From positions 248,001-312,000 of the forward strand of contig NZ_FRCY01000001.1 in NCBI RefSeq assembly GCF_900143075.1: a DNA stretch of 64,000 bases, given 5' to 3'. The notes under the pieces are model-generated. The model was not told the origin of the DNA and did not search any database. It saw only the letters and a list, made by a program, of their open reading frames with translations. Each line of letters starts with the position of its first letter. The first letter of the stretch is position 1. Shown in pieces: positions 1-7,585 of the stretch. The stretch is from Cyclobacterium lianum. Its GTDB lineage: Bacteria > Bacteroidota > Bacteroidia > Cytophagales > Cyclobacteriaceae. A program made the translations under genes and the position numbers.

Positions 1-906
1 AAAAAATTCCCTGGTATTCAGTCCGCCACAAACCACGCCTGCTAAATATAATCCGGGTACATTGGATTCCTGGCTGCTGTCATCATAGCAGGGCTGCCTT
101 TTTTCATCCAGACTCAGCTCCACGCCGAGTTGATCCAGGAGGGCAAAATTGGGCTTATAGCCTGTCATGGCCAGTACGTAATCATTGGCAATAGTTACTT
201 CCCCTTCTGGTGTATTCAGTACCACCTCATCCTGCCGGATTTCTTTGATGGTAGTATTGAAGTAGCCTTTGATGGACCCTTCCCTGATGCGGTTTTCAAT
301 GTCCGGCAAGACCCAGTACTTCACCGTTTGATCGATTTCTGGCTTCATAACGACCATGGTCACTTCTGCGCCTTTTCTCCAGGTCTCCAGTGCTACGTCA
401 ACGGCAGAGTTGCCTCCACCGACTACGATTATTTTTTGGCCGATATAGGGCCAGGGTTCCTTATAATAATGCGTGACTTTGGGTAAATCCTCACCTGGTA
501 CATTCATGGTGTTGGGGAGATCGTAGAAACCAGTCGCCAGGACCAGCTTTTCGGCCAGGTAAACACCTTTGGAAGTATTGACCCGGAATCCGTCATCTTT
601 TTTCTCCAGTTGTAAAACCTCTTCGTACAGGTTTATCCTGAGCTGGTAGTGTTTGACGATCCTTCGGTAGTATTCAAGGGCCTCGGGACGGGTGGGTTTA
701 TTGGAGATAGACATAAAGGGGATGTCTCCCATCTCCAGTTTTTCTGAAGTGGAAAAAAAAGTCATATTGACCGGATAGTTATAGATTGAATTGGTCAGCA
801 CACCTTTTTCTACGATCAGGTAGTCCAGGTTATTCTTTTTTGCTTCTATACCGCATGCCAAGCCTATAGGTCCGGCGCCAATAATCAATAGTTCCAACTT
901 TTTCAT
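1..906 (-). CDS. ypdA: YpdA-like FAD/NAD(P)-dependent disulfide reductase (3' end outside window)
   Basis: Probable flavin disulfide reductase of the YpdA (Bdr) family, which reduces bacillithiol disulfide with NADPH in the cytosol. The N-terminus carries a Rossmann FAD motif, GAGPIGLACG, about ten residues in. It is followed by the family-like stretch MTFFSTSEKLEMGDIPF, and a second dinucleotide motif, GGGNSAVDVALE, for NADPH lies mid-protein. About 302 codons are visible and the C-terminus continues past the left edge. The start is one of two in-frame ATGs (906 or 912); the second is preferred because MKKLELLIIGAG begins directly at the FAD fold. The family call is fairly sure; the physiological thiol is inferred. 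Confidence 0.82.
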   Translation of the reverse strand, partial: MKKLELLIIGAGPIGLACGIEAKKNNLDYLIVEKGVLTNSIYNYPVNMTFFSTSEKLEMGDIPFMSISNKPTRPEALEYYRRIVKHYQLRINLYEEVLQLEKKDDGFRVNTSKGVYLAEKLVLATGFYDLPNTMNVPGEDLPKVTHYYKEPWPYIGQKIIVVGGGNSAVDVALETWRKGAEVTMVVMKPEIDQTVKYWVLPDIENRIREGSIKGYFNTTIKEIRQDEVVLNTPEGEVTIANDYVLAMTGYKPNFALLDQLGVELSLDEKRQPCYDDSSQESNVPGLYLAGVVCGGLNTREFF

Positions 907-949
907 ATGCATATAAACACCATTATGCGACCATAGTTCCGGAAAGCCA

Positions 950-1702
950 CTATTTTGGCGGGATGGTAAACTCGCTGATTTCCTTAAGGGGTACCGTACG
1001 GATTTCTTTGATCCCCATGGTGCCGTCGTGGTGCCAGCGTACTGCAGTGGTGTTGACGGTGCCGTAGTAATCTCCTACACAGATGAATTGGGCGGAGACC
1101 GCTTTTTCCAGTTCTACCGACAGACCTGTTTCGGGTAATTCGCTCTCTGGAGCGGTTTCCCTACTCTGCAGCAAGCCCAATAGATCGTCCAGCTCGGGAT
1201 TTTTGCGGTCCAGGAGAGACACCAGTTGATTTTTGGCCTGGATTACTTTTGGCCAGGGACTGTCCAGGTAGGCATTGGAAATGGCGTGTACGCCCGGTGG
1301 TACCTGTAGTATGTCGCCGCCATAATTGGAGTATACATACATCTCCTCCCCTGAAGCGACCAGCAGGTTGAAGCCATTGTAGGAGCTGCCCACTGTTGCT
1401 ACCTCATGCAGGTAGTCAAGTGGTGTTTTTTTACCGTTCAGGAAACCTGTCACTAACTCACCCCTGGATCTTTCCCGTGGTTTTTCATTGGCTATATCCC
1501 GGAAATTGGTGAGTGCGGCAAAACGGCCGTCCGGATGAAAGCCAAGCCAGGTACCTCCTTCCTTCAGATCCTTGCCGGCGTATATTCCGCTGTCCCAGCG
1601 GTGAAGGGCCTTGCTGGGCCTCTCATAAAACTCGTCTCTGTTTGCTGTCAGTACCAGTTTATATTCCGGATGCTGTTGCCAGTTGAAGCTAATCAAACAC
1701 AT
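950..1702 (-). CDS. NRDE family protein (TANGO2-like)
   Basis: The 250-residue protein begins with MCLISF and has the diagnostic TANRDEFYERP motif at about residues 19-29. This is characteristic of the NRDE/TANGO2 family (DUF833). Members are Ntn-hydrolase-like, with a conserved Cys at position 2, and their biochemical role is poorly defined. The protein is full length and probably cytoplasmic. It is transcribed divergently from the blaI-like gene, and the shared 140-base region contains the BlaI-type operators, although no good promoter facing this gene was seen. The family call is confident; no reaction should be assumed. Confidence 0.85.
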   Translation of the reverse strand: MCLISFNWQQHPEYKLVLTANRDEFYERPSKALHRWDSGIYAGKDLKEGGTWLGFHPDGRFAALTNFRDIANEKPRERSRGELVTGFLNGKKTPLDYLHEVATVGSSYNGFNLLVASGEEMYVYSNYGGDILQVPPGVHAISNAYLDSPWPKVIQAKNQLVSLLDRKNPELDDLLGLLQSRETAPESELPETGLSVELEKAVSAQFICVGDYYGTVNTTAVRWHHDGTMGIKEIRTVPLKEISEFTIPPK

Positions 1703-1766
1703 TCACAAATTAAGTGAGAAGCGCTGTTTGGAAAAAAATATCCGGCATATTTTTAACAAATTTTAA

Positions 1767-1782
1767 TACGATAAAAATCGTA
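1767..1782. promoter_or_regulatory. BlaI-type operator 1
   Basis: Perfect dyad TACGATAAAAATCGTA (6-4-6). It is the upstream-most of three related 16-base sites and lies just ahead of the -33 element of the blaI-like gene. Confidence 0.75.
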
Positions 1783-1789
1783 TAAAATT

Positions 1790-1819
1790 TTGATTTACGA
1801 TTTATGTCGTATATATTTG
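1790..1819 (+). promoter_or_regulatory. Bacteroidota-type promoter of blaI-like gene
   Basis: TTG at 1790-1792 and TATATTTG at 1812-1819, separated by 19 bases, match the Bacteroidota -33/-7 pattern. The predicted transcript start falls near 1825-1830, inside operator 3, so bound repressor should block initiation. Confidence 0.7.
1796..1811. promoter_or_regulatory. BlaI-type operator 2
   Basis: TACGATTTATGTCGTA, a 6-4-6 dyad with one mismatch. It fills the spacer between the -33 and -7 elements of the promoter. Confidence 0.72.
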
Positions 1820-1820
1820 A

Positions 1821-1836
1821 TACGAAATCAATCGTA
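1821..1836. promoter_or_regulatory. BlaI-type operator 3
   Basis: TACGAAATCAATCGTA, a 6-4-6 dyad with one mismatch. It directly follows the -7 element and overlaps the likely transcript start, eight bases before the ATG of the repressor gene. Confidence 0.72.
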
Positions 1837-1843
1837 CTTAAAG

Positions 1844-2221
1844 ATGCAGGAAAAACCGACAGCGGCCGAACTGGAAGTATTGGCCATTATCTGGGATCTG
1901 GGCGAGGCCAGTGTACGGGATGTGCACGAAAAACTGGCACTGGACAAGGAAACCGGATACACTACCACACTCAAAATCATGCAAAATATGTATGCGAAAG
2001 GTTTGCTTAGCAGAGATGAACAGAAAAAGAGACATGTGTACCGTGCTGAGGTAAGCCAGAAAGATACCCAGCAATCACTCGTGAAAAGTTTTATTAGCAA
2101 AACATTTGGTGGCTCAGCCAAAAAGCTGGTCATGCAAGCCCTGGGGCAAAGTGATCCCTCCAGGGAGGAAATTGAGGAGATCCGTGCATTTCTGGACAAA
2201 ATTGAAAACAAGAGATCATGA
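1844..2221 (+). CDS. BlaI/MecI/CopY family transcriptional repressor
   Basis: This 125-residue repressor has a winged helix (AELEVLAIIWDLGEASVRDV, then YTTTLKIMQNMYAKGLL), followed by a C-terminal dimerisation helix region. The family's usual length is 120-130. The start at 1844 is chosen because the frame upstream to 1790 runs through the promoter and operators. BlaI-family repressors are normally inactivated by proteolysis triggered by a partner BlaR1/MecR1 sensor, and that partner follows with an ATGA overlap. Three operator dyads upstream indicate autoregulation. No beta-lactamase or PBP2a gene is nearby, so the regulated stress is unknown. Confidence 0.92.
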   Translation: MQEKPTAAELEVLAIIWDLGEASVRDVHEKLALDKETGYTTTLKIMQNMYAKGLLSRDEQKKRHVYRAEVSQKDTQQSLVKSFISKTFGGSAKKLVMQALGQSDPSREEIEEIRAFLDKIENKRS

Positions 2222-4017
2222 ATCTGACCTTGCCTTTATCCGACATACCCGAATTGCTGGGCTGGGCTTTGCTGCATTCCCTGTGGCAATTTCTATTGCT
2301 GGCGGGTGTATATGCGCTGATATTGCGTATTCCCATTTTTCGGATACCCCGATACCGCTACCTGGCAGGTTTTTTCAGCCTGATCCTGATGTTCCTCTGC
2401 TTTCTGTCCACAGTCTGCTACGAATACCTGCAACTGGCGGCAGCGCCTGCCATGCCGTCCGCTACTTCTACATACCTGGCCATGCCTTCCGGACCTGCCG
2501 GATACCAGCAAGGTTTGACTGCTATGGCCGTAGATTTCTTCCGGAAGGTGCTCCCCTACCTGGTCAATGTCTGGTTTATTGGCGTGGTGTTTTACATGCT
2601 GCGCCTGTTGGGAAATTTTGTCAGTTTGCAGCAGATCAGGCGCAGGTCCTCTGCAGATTTGTCCGGATGGATTTTTGACTGCACCAAAACCTGTATGCAA
2701 CAGATGCAGATCCGGCTTCCGGTCTGCATAAGAAAAAGTGAAGAAATCGAGGTGCCTATGGTGTTTGGGATACTCAAACCGATGGTTTTGATTCCTGCGG
2801 GTCTGGTATTCAATATGCCTTCTGCTCAGCTGGAGGCCATAATTGCCCATGAGCTGGCCCATGTTCGCCGCCATGATTTTGCGTTCAACCTGTTTCAGTC
2901 TTTTCTTGAAATGATCTTTTTCTACCATCCGGCCTTCTGGTGGATAAATGAGACCATAAGGGAATCCAGAGAGCAGGCTACTGATGATTTGGCGATAGCC
3001 TGTGGAGCGAAAGGTGCTGATCTGGCGCACGCATTGGCCCATATCGTCAACATGACCAGCACACCGACACCCCAACTGGCCATGGCCGCCAGTAAGTCCG
3101 GATTTCCGACCCTTCACAGGATACAACGAATGATGGGGATGAAACCCAATAGAATAAACAATACACCATTAATCACAAAAACCATGATGATCACAAGTTT
3201 GCTAAGCTGTGTGCTGCTACTGGGAACGGCACAACAGGAAGATCTCCCCCGGGAAGACTGGCTGGAGACCAGGCTCCGTTACGCAACCGTTTATGCTATT
3301 GATCAGGACTCCCCCCTGTCTTTGGATCTCGATATTGATACCAATAAAACCAATTCCGCCTCGTCAACCCGGATCCTCAGCATGGATATAGCCGTTGAGA
3401 TGGATTCGGCTGGCGAGCGGGTGGAGGCCAATGTCCGGCTTGACAGCGTTCCGGATATGCCATCCTGGACAATTCCTGCTCCACCGGTCTTTCCGGGTCT
3501 TTCTGCTGCACCGGTGTTCCCGGCCATGCCTCCCGCGCCGGTATTTCCAGACGCCCATCCTTTTATTGCTGACACCTTTATGGATGGGTTTGGAGACAGT
3601 ATCCGCATTTACGCCTCCAAAATTGTACAGTTTCATAGAGATACCACACCTGATGGGATGGCGCAGAAAGAAATATTTCAGCAGAAGATGAAGGATTTTC
3701 AGCAGAAAATGGCTGATGCTCAAAAATTATTTGAGGCAAAAATGAAGGATTGGGAAGCTGAATTTAAGCCCAAGATGGAAGAGTTTGAAGCAAAAATGGA
3801 GGCCTGGAGAAAGGAAAACGAACCCAGAATGGAGGAATTTGAAGCCAGAATGGAAGCCTGGAGAAAAGCCAACGAACCCCGGATGGAGGAATTTGAAGCC
3901 AGAATGAAGGAGTGGCGCAAAGAACAGGAAGCGAAGATAGAAGTCATTGAAGAGAAAATTAGGGAACGAGAAAAAACGATAGAAAAGCGTAAGGAGGAAG
4001 CCGAGCAAAACAGGTGA
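2218..4017 (+). CDS. BlaR1/MecR1-type M56 membrane metallopeptidase with repetitive C-terminal tail
   Basis: A 599-residue M56 peptidase with hydrophobic segments near residues 10-35, 40-65, 115-140 and 320-340. The zinc motif HELAH lies at 211-215, and a downstream helix ESREQATDDLA may supply further ligands. It is predicted to cut the BlaI-like repressor encoded just upstream (ATGA overlap). Canonical BlaR1 ends in a penicillin-binding sensor domain; here the last 260 residues instead hold a Pro-rich stretch (about 420-445, APPVFPGLSAAPVFP) and a highly charged helical tail. The tail contains three tandem 18-residue units starting PKMEEFEAKMEAW, PRMEEFEARMEAW and PRMEEFEARMKEW (DNA 3769-3930). 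The signal sensed is therefore unknown. Confidence 0.88.
   Translation: MNLTLPLSDIPELLGWALLHSLWQFLLLAGVYALILRIPIFRIPRYRYLAGFFSLILMFLCFLSTVCYEYLQLAAAPAMPSATSTYLAMPSGPAGYQQGLTAMAVDFFRKVLPYLVNVWFIGVVFYMLRLLGNFVSLQQIRRRSSADLSGWIFDCTKTCMQQMQIRLPVCIRKSEEIEVPMVFGILKPMVLIPAGLVFNMPSAQLEAIIAHELAHVRRHDFAFNLFQSFLEMIFFYHPAFWWINETIRESREQATDDLAIACGAKGADLAHALAHIVNMTSTPTPQLAMAASKSGFPTLHRIQRMMGMKPNRINNTPLITKTMMITSLLSCVLLLGTAQQEDLPREDWLETRLRYATVYAIDQDSPLSLDLDIDTNKTNSASSTRILSMDIAVEMDSAGERVEANVRLDSVPDMPSWTIPAPPVFPGLSAAPVFPAMPPAPVFPDAHPFIADTFMDGFGDSIRIYASKIVQFHRDTTPDGMAQKEIFQQKMKDFQQKMADAQKLFEAKMKDWEAEFKPKMEEFEAKMEAWRKENEPRMEEFEARMEAWRKANEPRMEEFEARMKEWRKEQEAKIEVIEEKIREREKTIEKRKEEAEQNR
3769..3930 (+). repeat. Three tandem 54-bp in-frame repeats
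   Basis: Units begin at 3769, 3823 and 3877. Each encodes P(K/R)MEEFEA(K/R)M followed by a W-containing charged stretch, forming a predicted helical or coiled tail of the BlaR1-like protein. A more degenerate unit precedes them. Confidence 0.85.
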
Positions 4018-4264
4018 CTGTTTTGAAGACGCTAAAAAACACCACACCCTTTTCTTAAATCTCAATATAAGTTTTGCGTCTTGCCAGACTGGAATAACAG
4101 GGTGGCATTTCGGAAAGTGTACCGGGTTACATGGGTATGCGGAAGTTGTATGTGCGTAAATCTTGAAGTCTACAGGAAAATTGGACAGTGTCCCAAAATC
4201 TGTGTAAATGATATTTTTAAGGTGAGTTTTTTTAGCCATAAGGCAAGCAGAATATCAATAAATT

Positions 4265-4291
4265 AAAGCAGGTCATAAATGGCCTGCTTTT
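4265..4291. terminator. Bidirectional terminator between convergent genes
   Basis: AAAGCAGG pairs with CCTGCTTT across a 10-base loop, with T-rich flanks on both strands. It separates the blaI/blaR1-like operon from the lipoprotein gene on the other strand. The rest of 4018-4343 shows nothing supportable. Confidence 0.7.
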
Positions 4292-4343
4292 ACATTGTAT
4301 TTTTAGAGCCGATTTTTCGAAACAGTAACCTTCACCTTCATTT

Positions 4344-4706
4344 TCATGCGCTTAGGGCAATTGGTACTAACTTGGAATTGGATGGAAAAGTCATGCTCAA
4401 CTCGAGTTTTCCATCGTCACGTAAGAACCGGTAAGTTCCGTTGATCTCCTGACTACCGGAGTTAGCCAGTACAGATCCATCGGCATCAAAATTGAAGACA
4501 AATGCTTCAAAATGAGCAGTTTTATCTCGGTCATCTTCGATAAACCTACTGATGCGGACACCAGCGGAAGACACCAATGTCTCTGAGAGGTCAGCGGCAG
4601 TGATAGTTCTCTCAGACAATTGTTCTTCAGAAGGGGGCGATTCTTCTACGAATAAGTTGCAGGACAGTAGCCCAACTAGTAATAGGATAATAGGATAGGA
4701 TTTCAT
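4344..4706 (-). CDS. Small hypothetical lipoprotein
   Basis: The 120-residue protein has an N-terminal lipoprotein signal, MKSYPIILLLVGLLSC, with lipobox LLSC at Cys16. The mature part is acidic and rich in beta-strand-like segments (FNFDADGSVLANSG, TYRFLRDDGKLEL). This pattern is reminiscent of lipocalin-like/META-like lipoproteins that quantify deviation from a formula, but there is no firm family assignment. It starts six bases after the beta-barrel gene at 4713-5345 and is probably co-transcribed with it. Envelope location is supported; function is unknown. Confidence 0.7.
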   Translation of the reverse strand: MKSYPIILLLVGLLSCNLFVEESPPSEEQLSERTITAADLSETLVSSAGVRISRFIEDDRDKTAHFEAFVFNFDADGSVLANSGSQEINGTYRFLRDDGKLELSMTFPSNSKLVPIALSA

Positions 4707-4712
4707 CGGAAT

Positions 4713-5345
4713 CTAATTTTCTTTCAAATTTTTCAGAGCGAACACTCCCATTTTCAGGCCCACCTGGAAAGTGAGGTTATTTCCGGCTGCTGGCACACCG
4801 GTAGCGTCTTGCAGGCTTGCACCCATGATCCGGTACCCCAGCCCGGCATGCAATCTGGCAAAGCGGTGCAGGTTTATTTCGAGCTGGGCGCCGGGCTCGA
4901 AAAAGAGATTTTGTGTTTCTTCATAATCCAGATATCTGCCTTCCTCATCGATCTCCAGTTCCATGACCCCCATAGAAAAAGGGAAAGTAAAGTGTATAAG
5001 GCGAGTGGAGAAAAGTGTGTATTCGAGAAATCCCCCCGCCTGAAAAGCATCCATGTGGGCTCCTGATGGCAGGGAGTTTTCAAATGAGGAAGGCCGGATA
5101 TCGTTCAGCAGCTGTCCGTAAAATCCACCTACGGTCAATTTGTCGTGAAAGATTATGCCCGCCCGAAAATTTGCGAAACCGGCACCCTCGCCCGCGACCT
5201 GGCTTAATTGGGCACCCGGATCTACCATAAACCCAATATGCTCGAGAGAGAGTTTGTTGCCAAAAAGGGTTTCAGGGCTTTCCTGTGCTCTGACAACGCC
5301 CGTGGTGATTCCCAATAAGAATAGCAATACAATTGACTTTTTCAT
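4713..5345 (-). CDS. Hypothetical outer-membrane beta-barrel protein
   Basis: The 210-residue protein has a signal peptide, MKKSIVLLFLLGITTGVVRA, followed by alternating strands (AGIIFHDKLTVGGFYGQLL, LHAGLGYRIMG, LTFQVGLKMGVF). These are typical of small eight-stranded Bacteroidota outer-membrane barrels. It is divergent from the ECF sigma gene at 5466, with a 120-base gap, so it is a plausible target of that sigma factor (inference). The conserved sequence is too generic to name. Confidence 0.68.
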   Translation of the reverse strand: MKKSIVLLFLLGITTGVVRAQESPETLFGNKLSLEHIGFMVDPGAQLSQVAGEGAGFANFRAGIIFHDKLTVGGFYGQLLNDIRPSSFENSLPSGAHMDAFQAGGFLEYTLFSTRLIHFTFPFSMGVMELEIDEEGRYLDYEETQNLFFEPGAQLEINLHRFARLHAGLGYRIMGASLQDATGVPAAGNNLTFQVGLKMGVFALKNLKEN

Positions 5346-5465
5346 ATAGATGTTGATTTGGTTTCAGAGGCATTACGTCCCGGCTTTCCGAAACCGTTGC
5401 CTGAAAGTAGAAATTTTTTCATTGAGGCAACCTTTTTAGGTGCTTTGATCGTGATATACGCAATT

Positions 5466-6038
5466 ATGAACTTACCCGATTCCAAGGAAATCCAGGAGTT
5501 GATTCGCCGGTGTCGCAAACACAACCGGAAGGCGCAGGAGCGCTTGTTTAAGTTGGCTTACCCGCTTGCGTTGAATGTTTCACGCCGCTATACTCAGGAT
5601 CTGGACGAAGCCCGGTCAATAGTCAATGAAGGTATGCTCAAAGTATTCAGGCAGCTTGAAACCTACAGTCCGGATTTGAGTTTTGGAGGCTGGCTGCGTC
5701 GCATCATGGTCCATTCGGCTATCGATCATTACCGGCGCAGGAAACGCTACGAAGACCGGTTTCGCAGCTACGAGGAAGCACCGATCTCACCTTCTTTTAA
5801 CGATGATTTGCTGGACAAAATCAGTGCAGAAGAAATCCTTGCTCTCGTACAAAATCTTTCTCCTGCCTACCGGATGGTGTTTTCCCTTTATGCAGTAGAG
5901 GGCTATACCCATAGAGAAATTGCTGAACAATTGGGTATCTCAGAGGGCACATCTAAATCTAACTATGCAAAAGCCAGAGCAGGCATGCAAAAAGCCCTGG
6001 CGGCACTTCACCTGGAAAAGAAAAAATATCATGGCTAA
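5466..6038 (+). CDS. ECF-type RNA polymerase sigma-70 factor
   Basis: A 190-residue sigma factor with region 2 at about residues 25-90 (RRYTQDLDEARSIVNEGMLK, then SFGGWLRRIMVHSAIDHYRR). Region 4 is at about 125-180 (LVQNLSPAYRMVFSLYAVEG, then HREIAEQLGISEGTSKSNYA). The ATG at 5466 is preferred over 5358 because homologous sigma sequence begins there and the upstream part lacks family character. The stop overlaps the start of the next gene by eight bases, indicating translational coupling to its likely regulator. Confidence 0.92.
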   Translation: MNLPDSKEIQELIRRCRKHNRKAQERLFKLAYPLALNVSRRYTQDLDEARSIVNEGMLKVFRQLETYSPDLSFGGWLRRIMVHSAIDHYRRRKRYEDRFRSYEEAPISPSFNDDLLDKISAEEILALVQNLSPAYRMVFSLYAVEGYTHREIAEQLGISEGTSKSNYAKARAGMQKALAALHLEKKKYHG

Positions 6039-7389
6039 GCAAGATCCATTCGAAAAGAAAATCAGGGAGAAGCTCGAACAGCTTCCTTCCCCTGAAGATG
6101 AGGGTGCCTGGGAAAAATTTTCCCAGATGCTGGATAGGCCAGAAACTTCTTTCTGGAAGCATTGGCTTTCACCTTACCTGTACGCTACGGTGCTGTTCCT
6201 GGGTGCCATTTGGTGGTTGGAGACAAAAGATGAAAAATACGCCGACACCCATTTCTCTCCGGAAGAGGATAGGAAATGGGTAGATACAGTTCACAGAAGC
6301 GATACTGTATATTTGGTGGATACCGTTTATATGTACCAGAAGATATTTGTCAAAGAAATCCCTAAGGGTTTACCTGGAGAGAATACAGCATCCGGTTTAA
6401 GTGAAAACCCTACTGAATCAATTGGAATTGTGGCTTATGGAGGTGCAAGAGGATTGGGTGTTGCCGGGTCTGAAGCAACGGCGGCAAAGCTACAGCAAGG
6501 AGCAGCAGCTGATTCCATAACTTTGGACACCTCTCACGTAATACCCAAATGCTATGATGGTGACCGGTCTGCAATGGTGGAGCTTTCCACTGGCCTGGAT
6601 TTGAATGTTCCGGGTGCTGCTGAAATCTTTGAGAAAGATCTTAGTCGTACCGGCCGGAGGAAATCATATGCTGCCCCGGCGGTCACCGGCCCGAATGAGT
6701 TTGTGATGCGGGCAGAAAAGGAAATCGTTGTCGGAGATACCAGCAACTTGAATCAGACATTCATTCCCAGAAAGATGGGCCCATCAGTACACCTGGAGGC
6801 TGGCACTTCTCTGCAGTTTCCAATCAGTCGTTTAATTGAGTATTATACCCCCATTCAGTACGGAGCGCACCTGGGACTGGAATGGCGTAGCGGCTGGGGG
6901 CTTTACCTGGGAGCAATAGGTAATCAGGTTGAAGGGGAGCTGGATGATGAGGAAATCATGGCATTAGACCCTGCATTGGTGGATGGTCTTCCGGGAGTGC
7001 CTGAGGACATCAGTAATCTGGACGAAATATACCTTACCAACCGGCAGTGGTTTTTCCCTCTGGAGCTTCGCTGGCAAAGCCCCCGCTTTGCTGGTGTCAG
7101 CTTTGAAAGTGCTTTTGGAATAGTCGGCAATTACTTGTACCAGCAAGATTTTACCTATGAATTTGAAAATAATTTCGAGGAGGAATACGACTATGCCTCA
7201 GCCCGCCCCGGGCAGTTTACAGTCAGCCATTTGCGCCTTGGAGTTGGAACCAATTACCTGTTGACAAAGCGATGGAAATTGCTTTTGCGGAGCCAGTACT
7301 GGTTGCCTGTTTCTAAAACCGGCCTGCTTAGGGATCGCACTCACGGCGTTTCAGTTGAGGTCGGAGCAAATTTTTCATTTGGGAAATAA
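6031..7389 (+). CDS. Membrane-anchored putative anti-sigma/beta-barrel fusion protein
   Basis: The 452-residue protein starts MAKQDPFEKKIREKLEQLPS, a cytoplasmic N-terminus resembling the anti-sigma-like leader seen after Bacteroidota ECF sigma genes. One transmembrane helix follows at about residues 46-64 (PYLYATVLFLGAIWW), then a long linker. A C-terminal half from about residue 250 looks like an outer-membrane beta-barrel (GAHLGLEWRSGWGLYLGAIG, LRLGVGTNYLL) and ends in SVEVGANFSFGK. It overlaps the sigma gene by eight bases. A role in sequestering the sigma factor is inferred from context. One polypeptide joining an inner-membrane helix to a barrel is topologically odd. Confidence 0.72.
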   Translation: MAKQDPFEKKIREKLEQLPSPEDEGAWEKFSQMLDRPETSFWKHWLSPYLYATVLFLGAIWWLETKDEKYADTHFSPEEDRKWVDTVHRSDTVYLVDTVYMYQKIFVKEIPKGLPGENTASGLSENPTESIGIVAYGGARGLGVAGSEATAAKLQQGAAADSITLDTSHVIPKCYDGDRSAMVELSTGLDLNVPGAAEIFEKDLSRTGRRKSYAAPAVTGPNEFVMRAEKEIVVGDTSNLNQTFIPRKMGPSVHLEAGTSLQFPISRLIEYYTPIQYGAHLGLEWRSGWGLYLGAIGNQVEGELDDEEIMALDPALVDGLPGVPEDISNLDEIYLTNRQWFFPLELRWQSPRFAGVSFESAFGIVGNYLYQQDFTYEFENNFEEEYDYASARPGQFTVSHLRLGVGTNYLLTKRWKLLLRSQYWLPVSKTGLLRDRTHGVSVEVGANFSFGK

Positions 7390-7493
7390 TTTCCATATAG
7401 TCGAAAGTCGGGAAGGGTTTTTGGTAGTTCTTCTTTGCTAAACAGTCGATCGGTATGCTTATAAAAAACAGGTGACGGCAAAGAAAAACAAAA

Positions 7494-7531
7494 AAAACCA
7501 CCCCGAACGCCTGGTGGTTCGGGGTGGTTTT
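7494..7531. terminator. Strong bidirectional terminator
   Basis: AACCACCCCGAAC (7496-7508) pairs perfectly with GTTCGGGGTGGTT (7517-7529). An A run lies before and a T run after, so it serves both convergent genes (6031-7389 and 7586-11020). Confidence 0.9.
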
Positions 7532-7585
7532 AGATGTAAGCGGCTAGTATATATCTCCGCCTTACCGCAGTGCCTGTTTTGTATG

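Noticed and set aside
2218-2221. Beta-lactam resistance locus
   Set aside because: Although the BlaI/BlaR1-type pair is present, no beta-lactamase or PBP gene is adjacent and the sensor domain is missing, so resistance is not claimed.
2293-3126. 277-residue minus-strand ORF
   Set aside because: Antisense shadow of the M56 peptidase; His/Gln/Arg-rich composition without family features.
4081-4266. 61-residue plus-strand ORF after the BlaR1-like gene
   Set aside because: No signal, domain or promoter, and it runs into the terminator region; probably chance.
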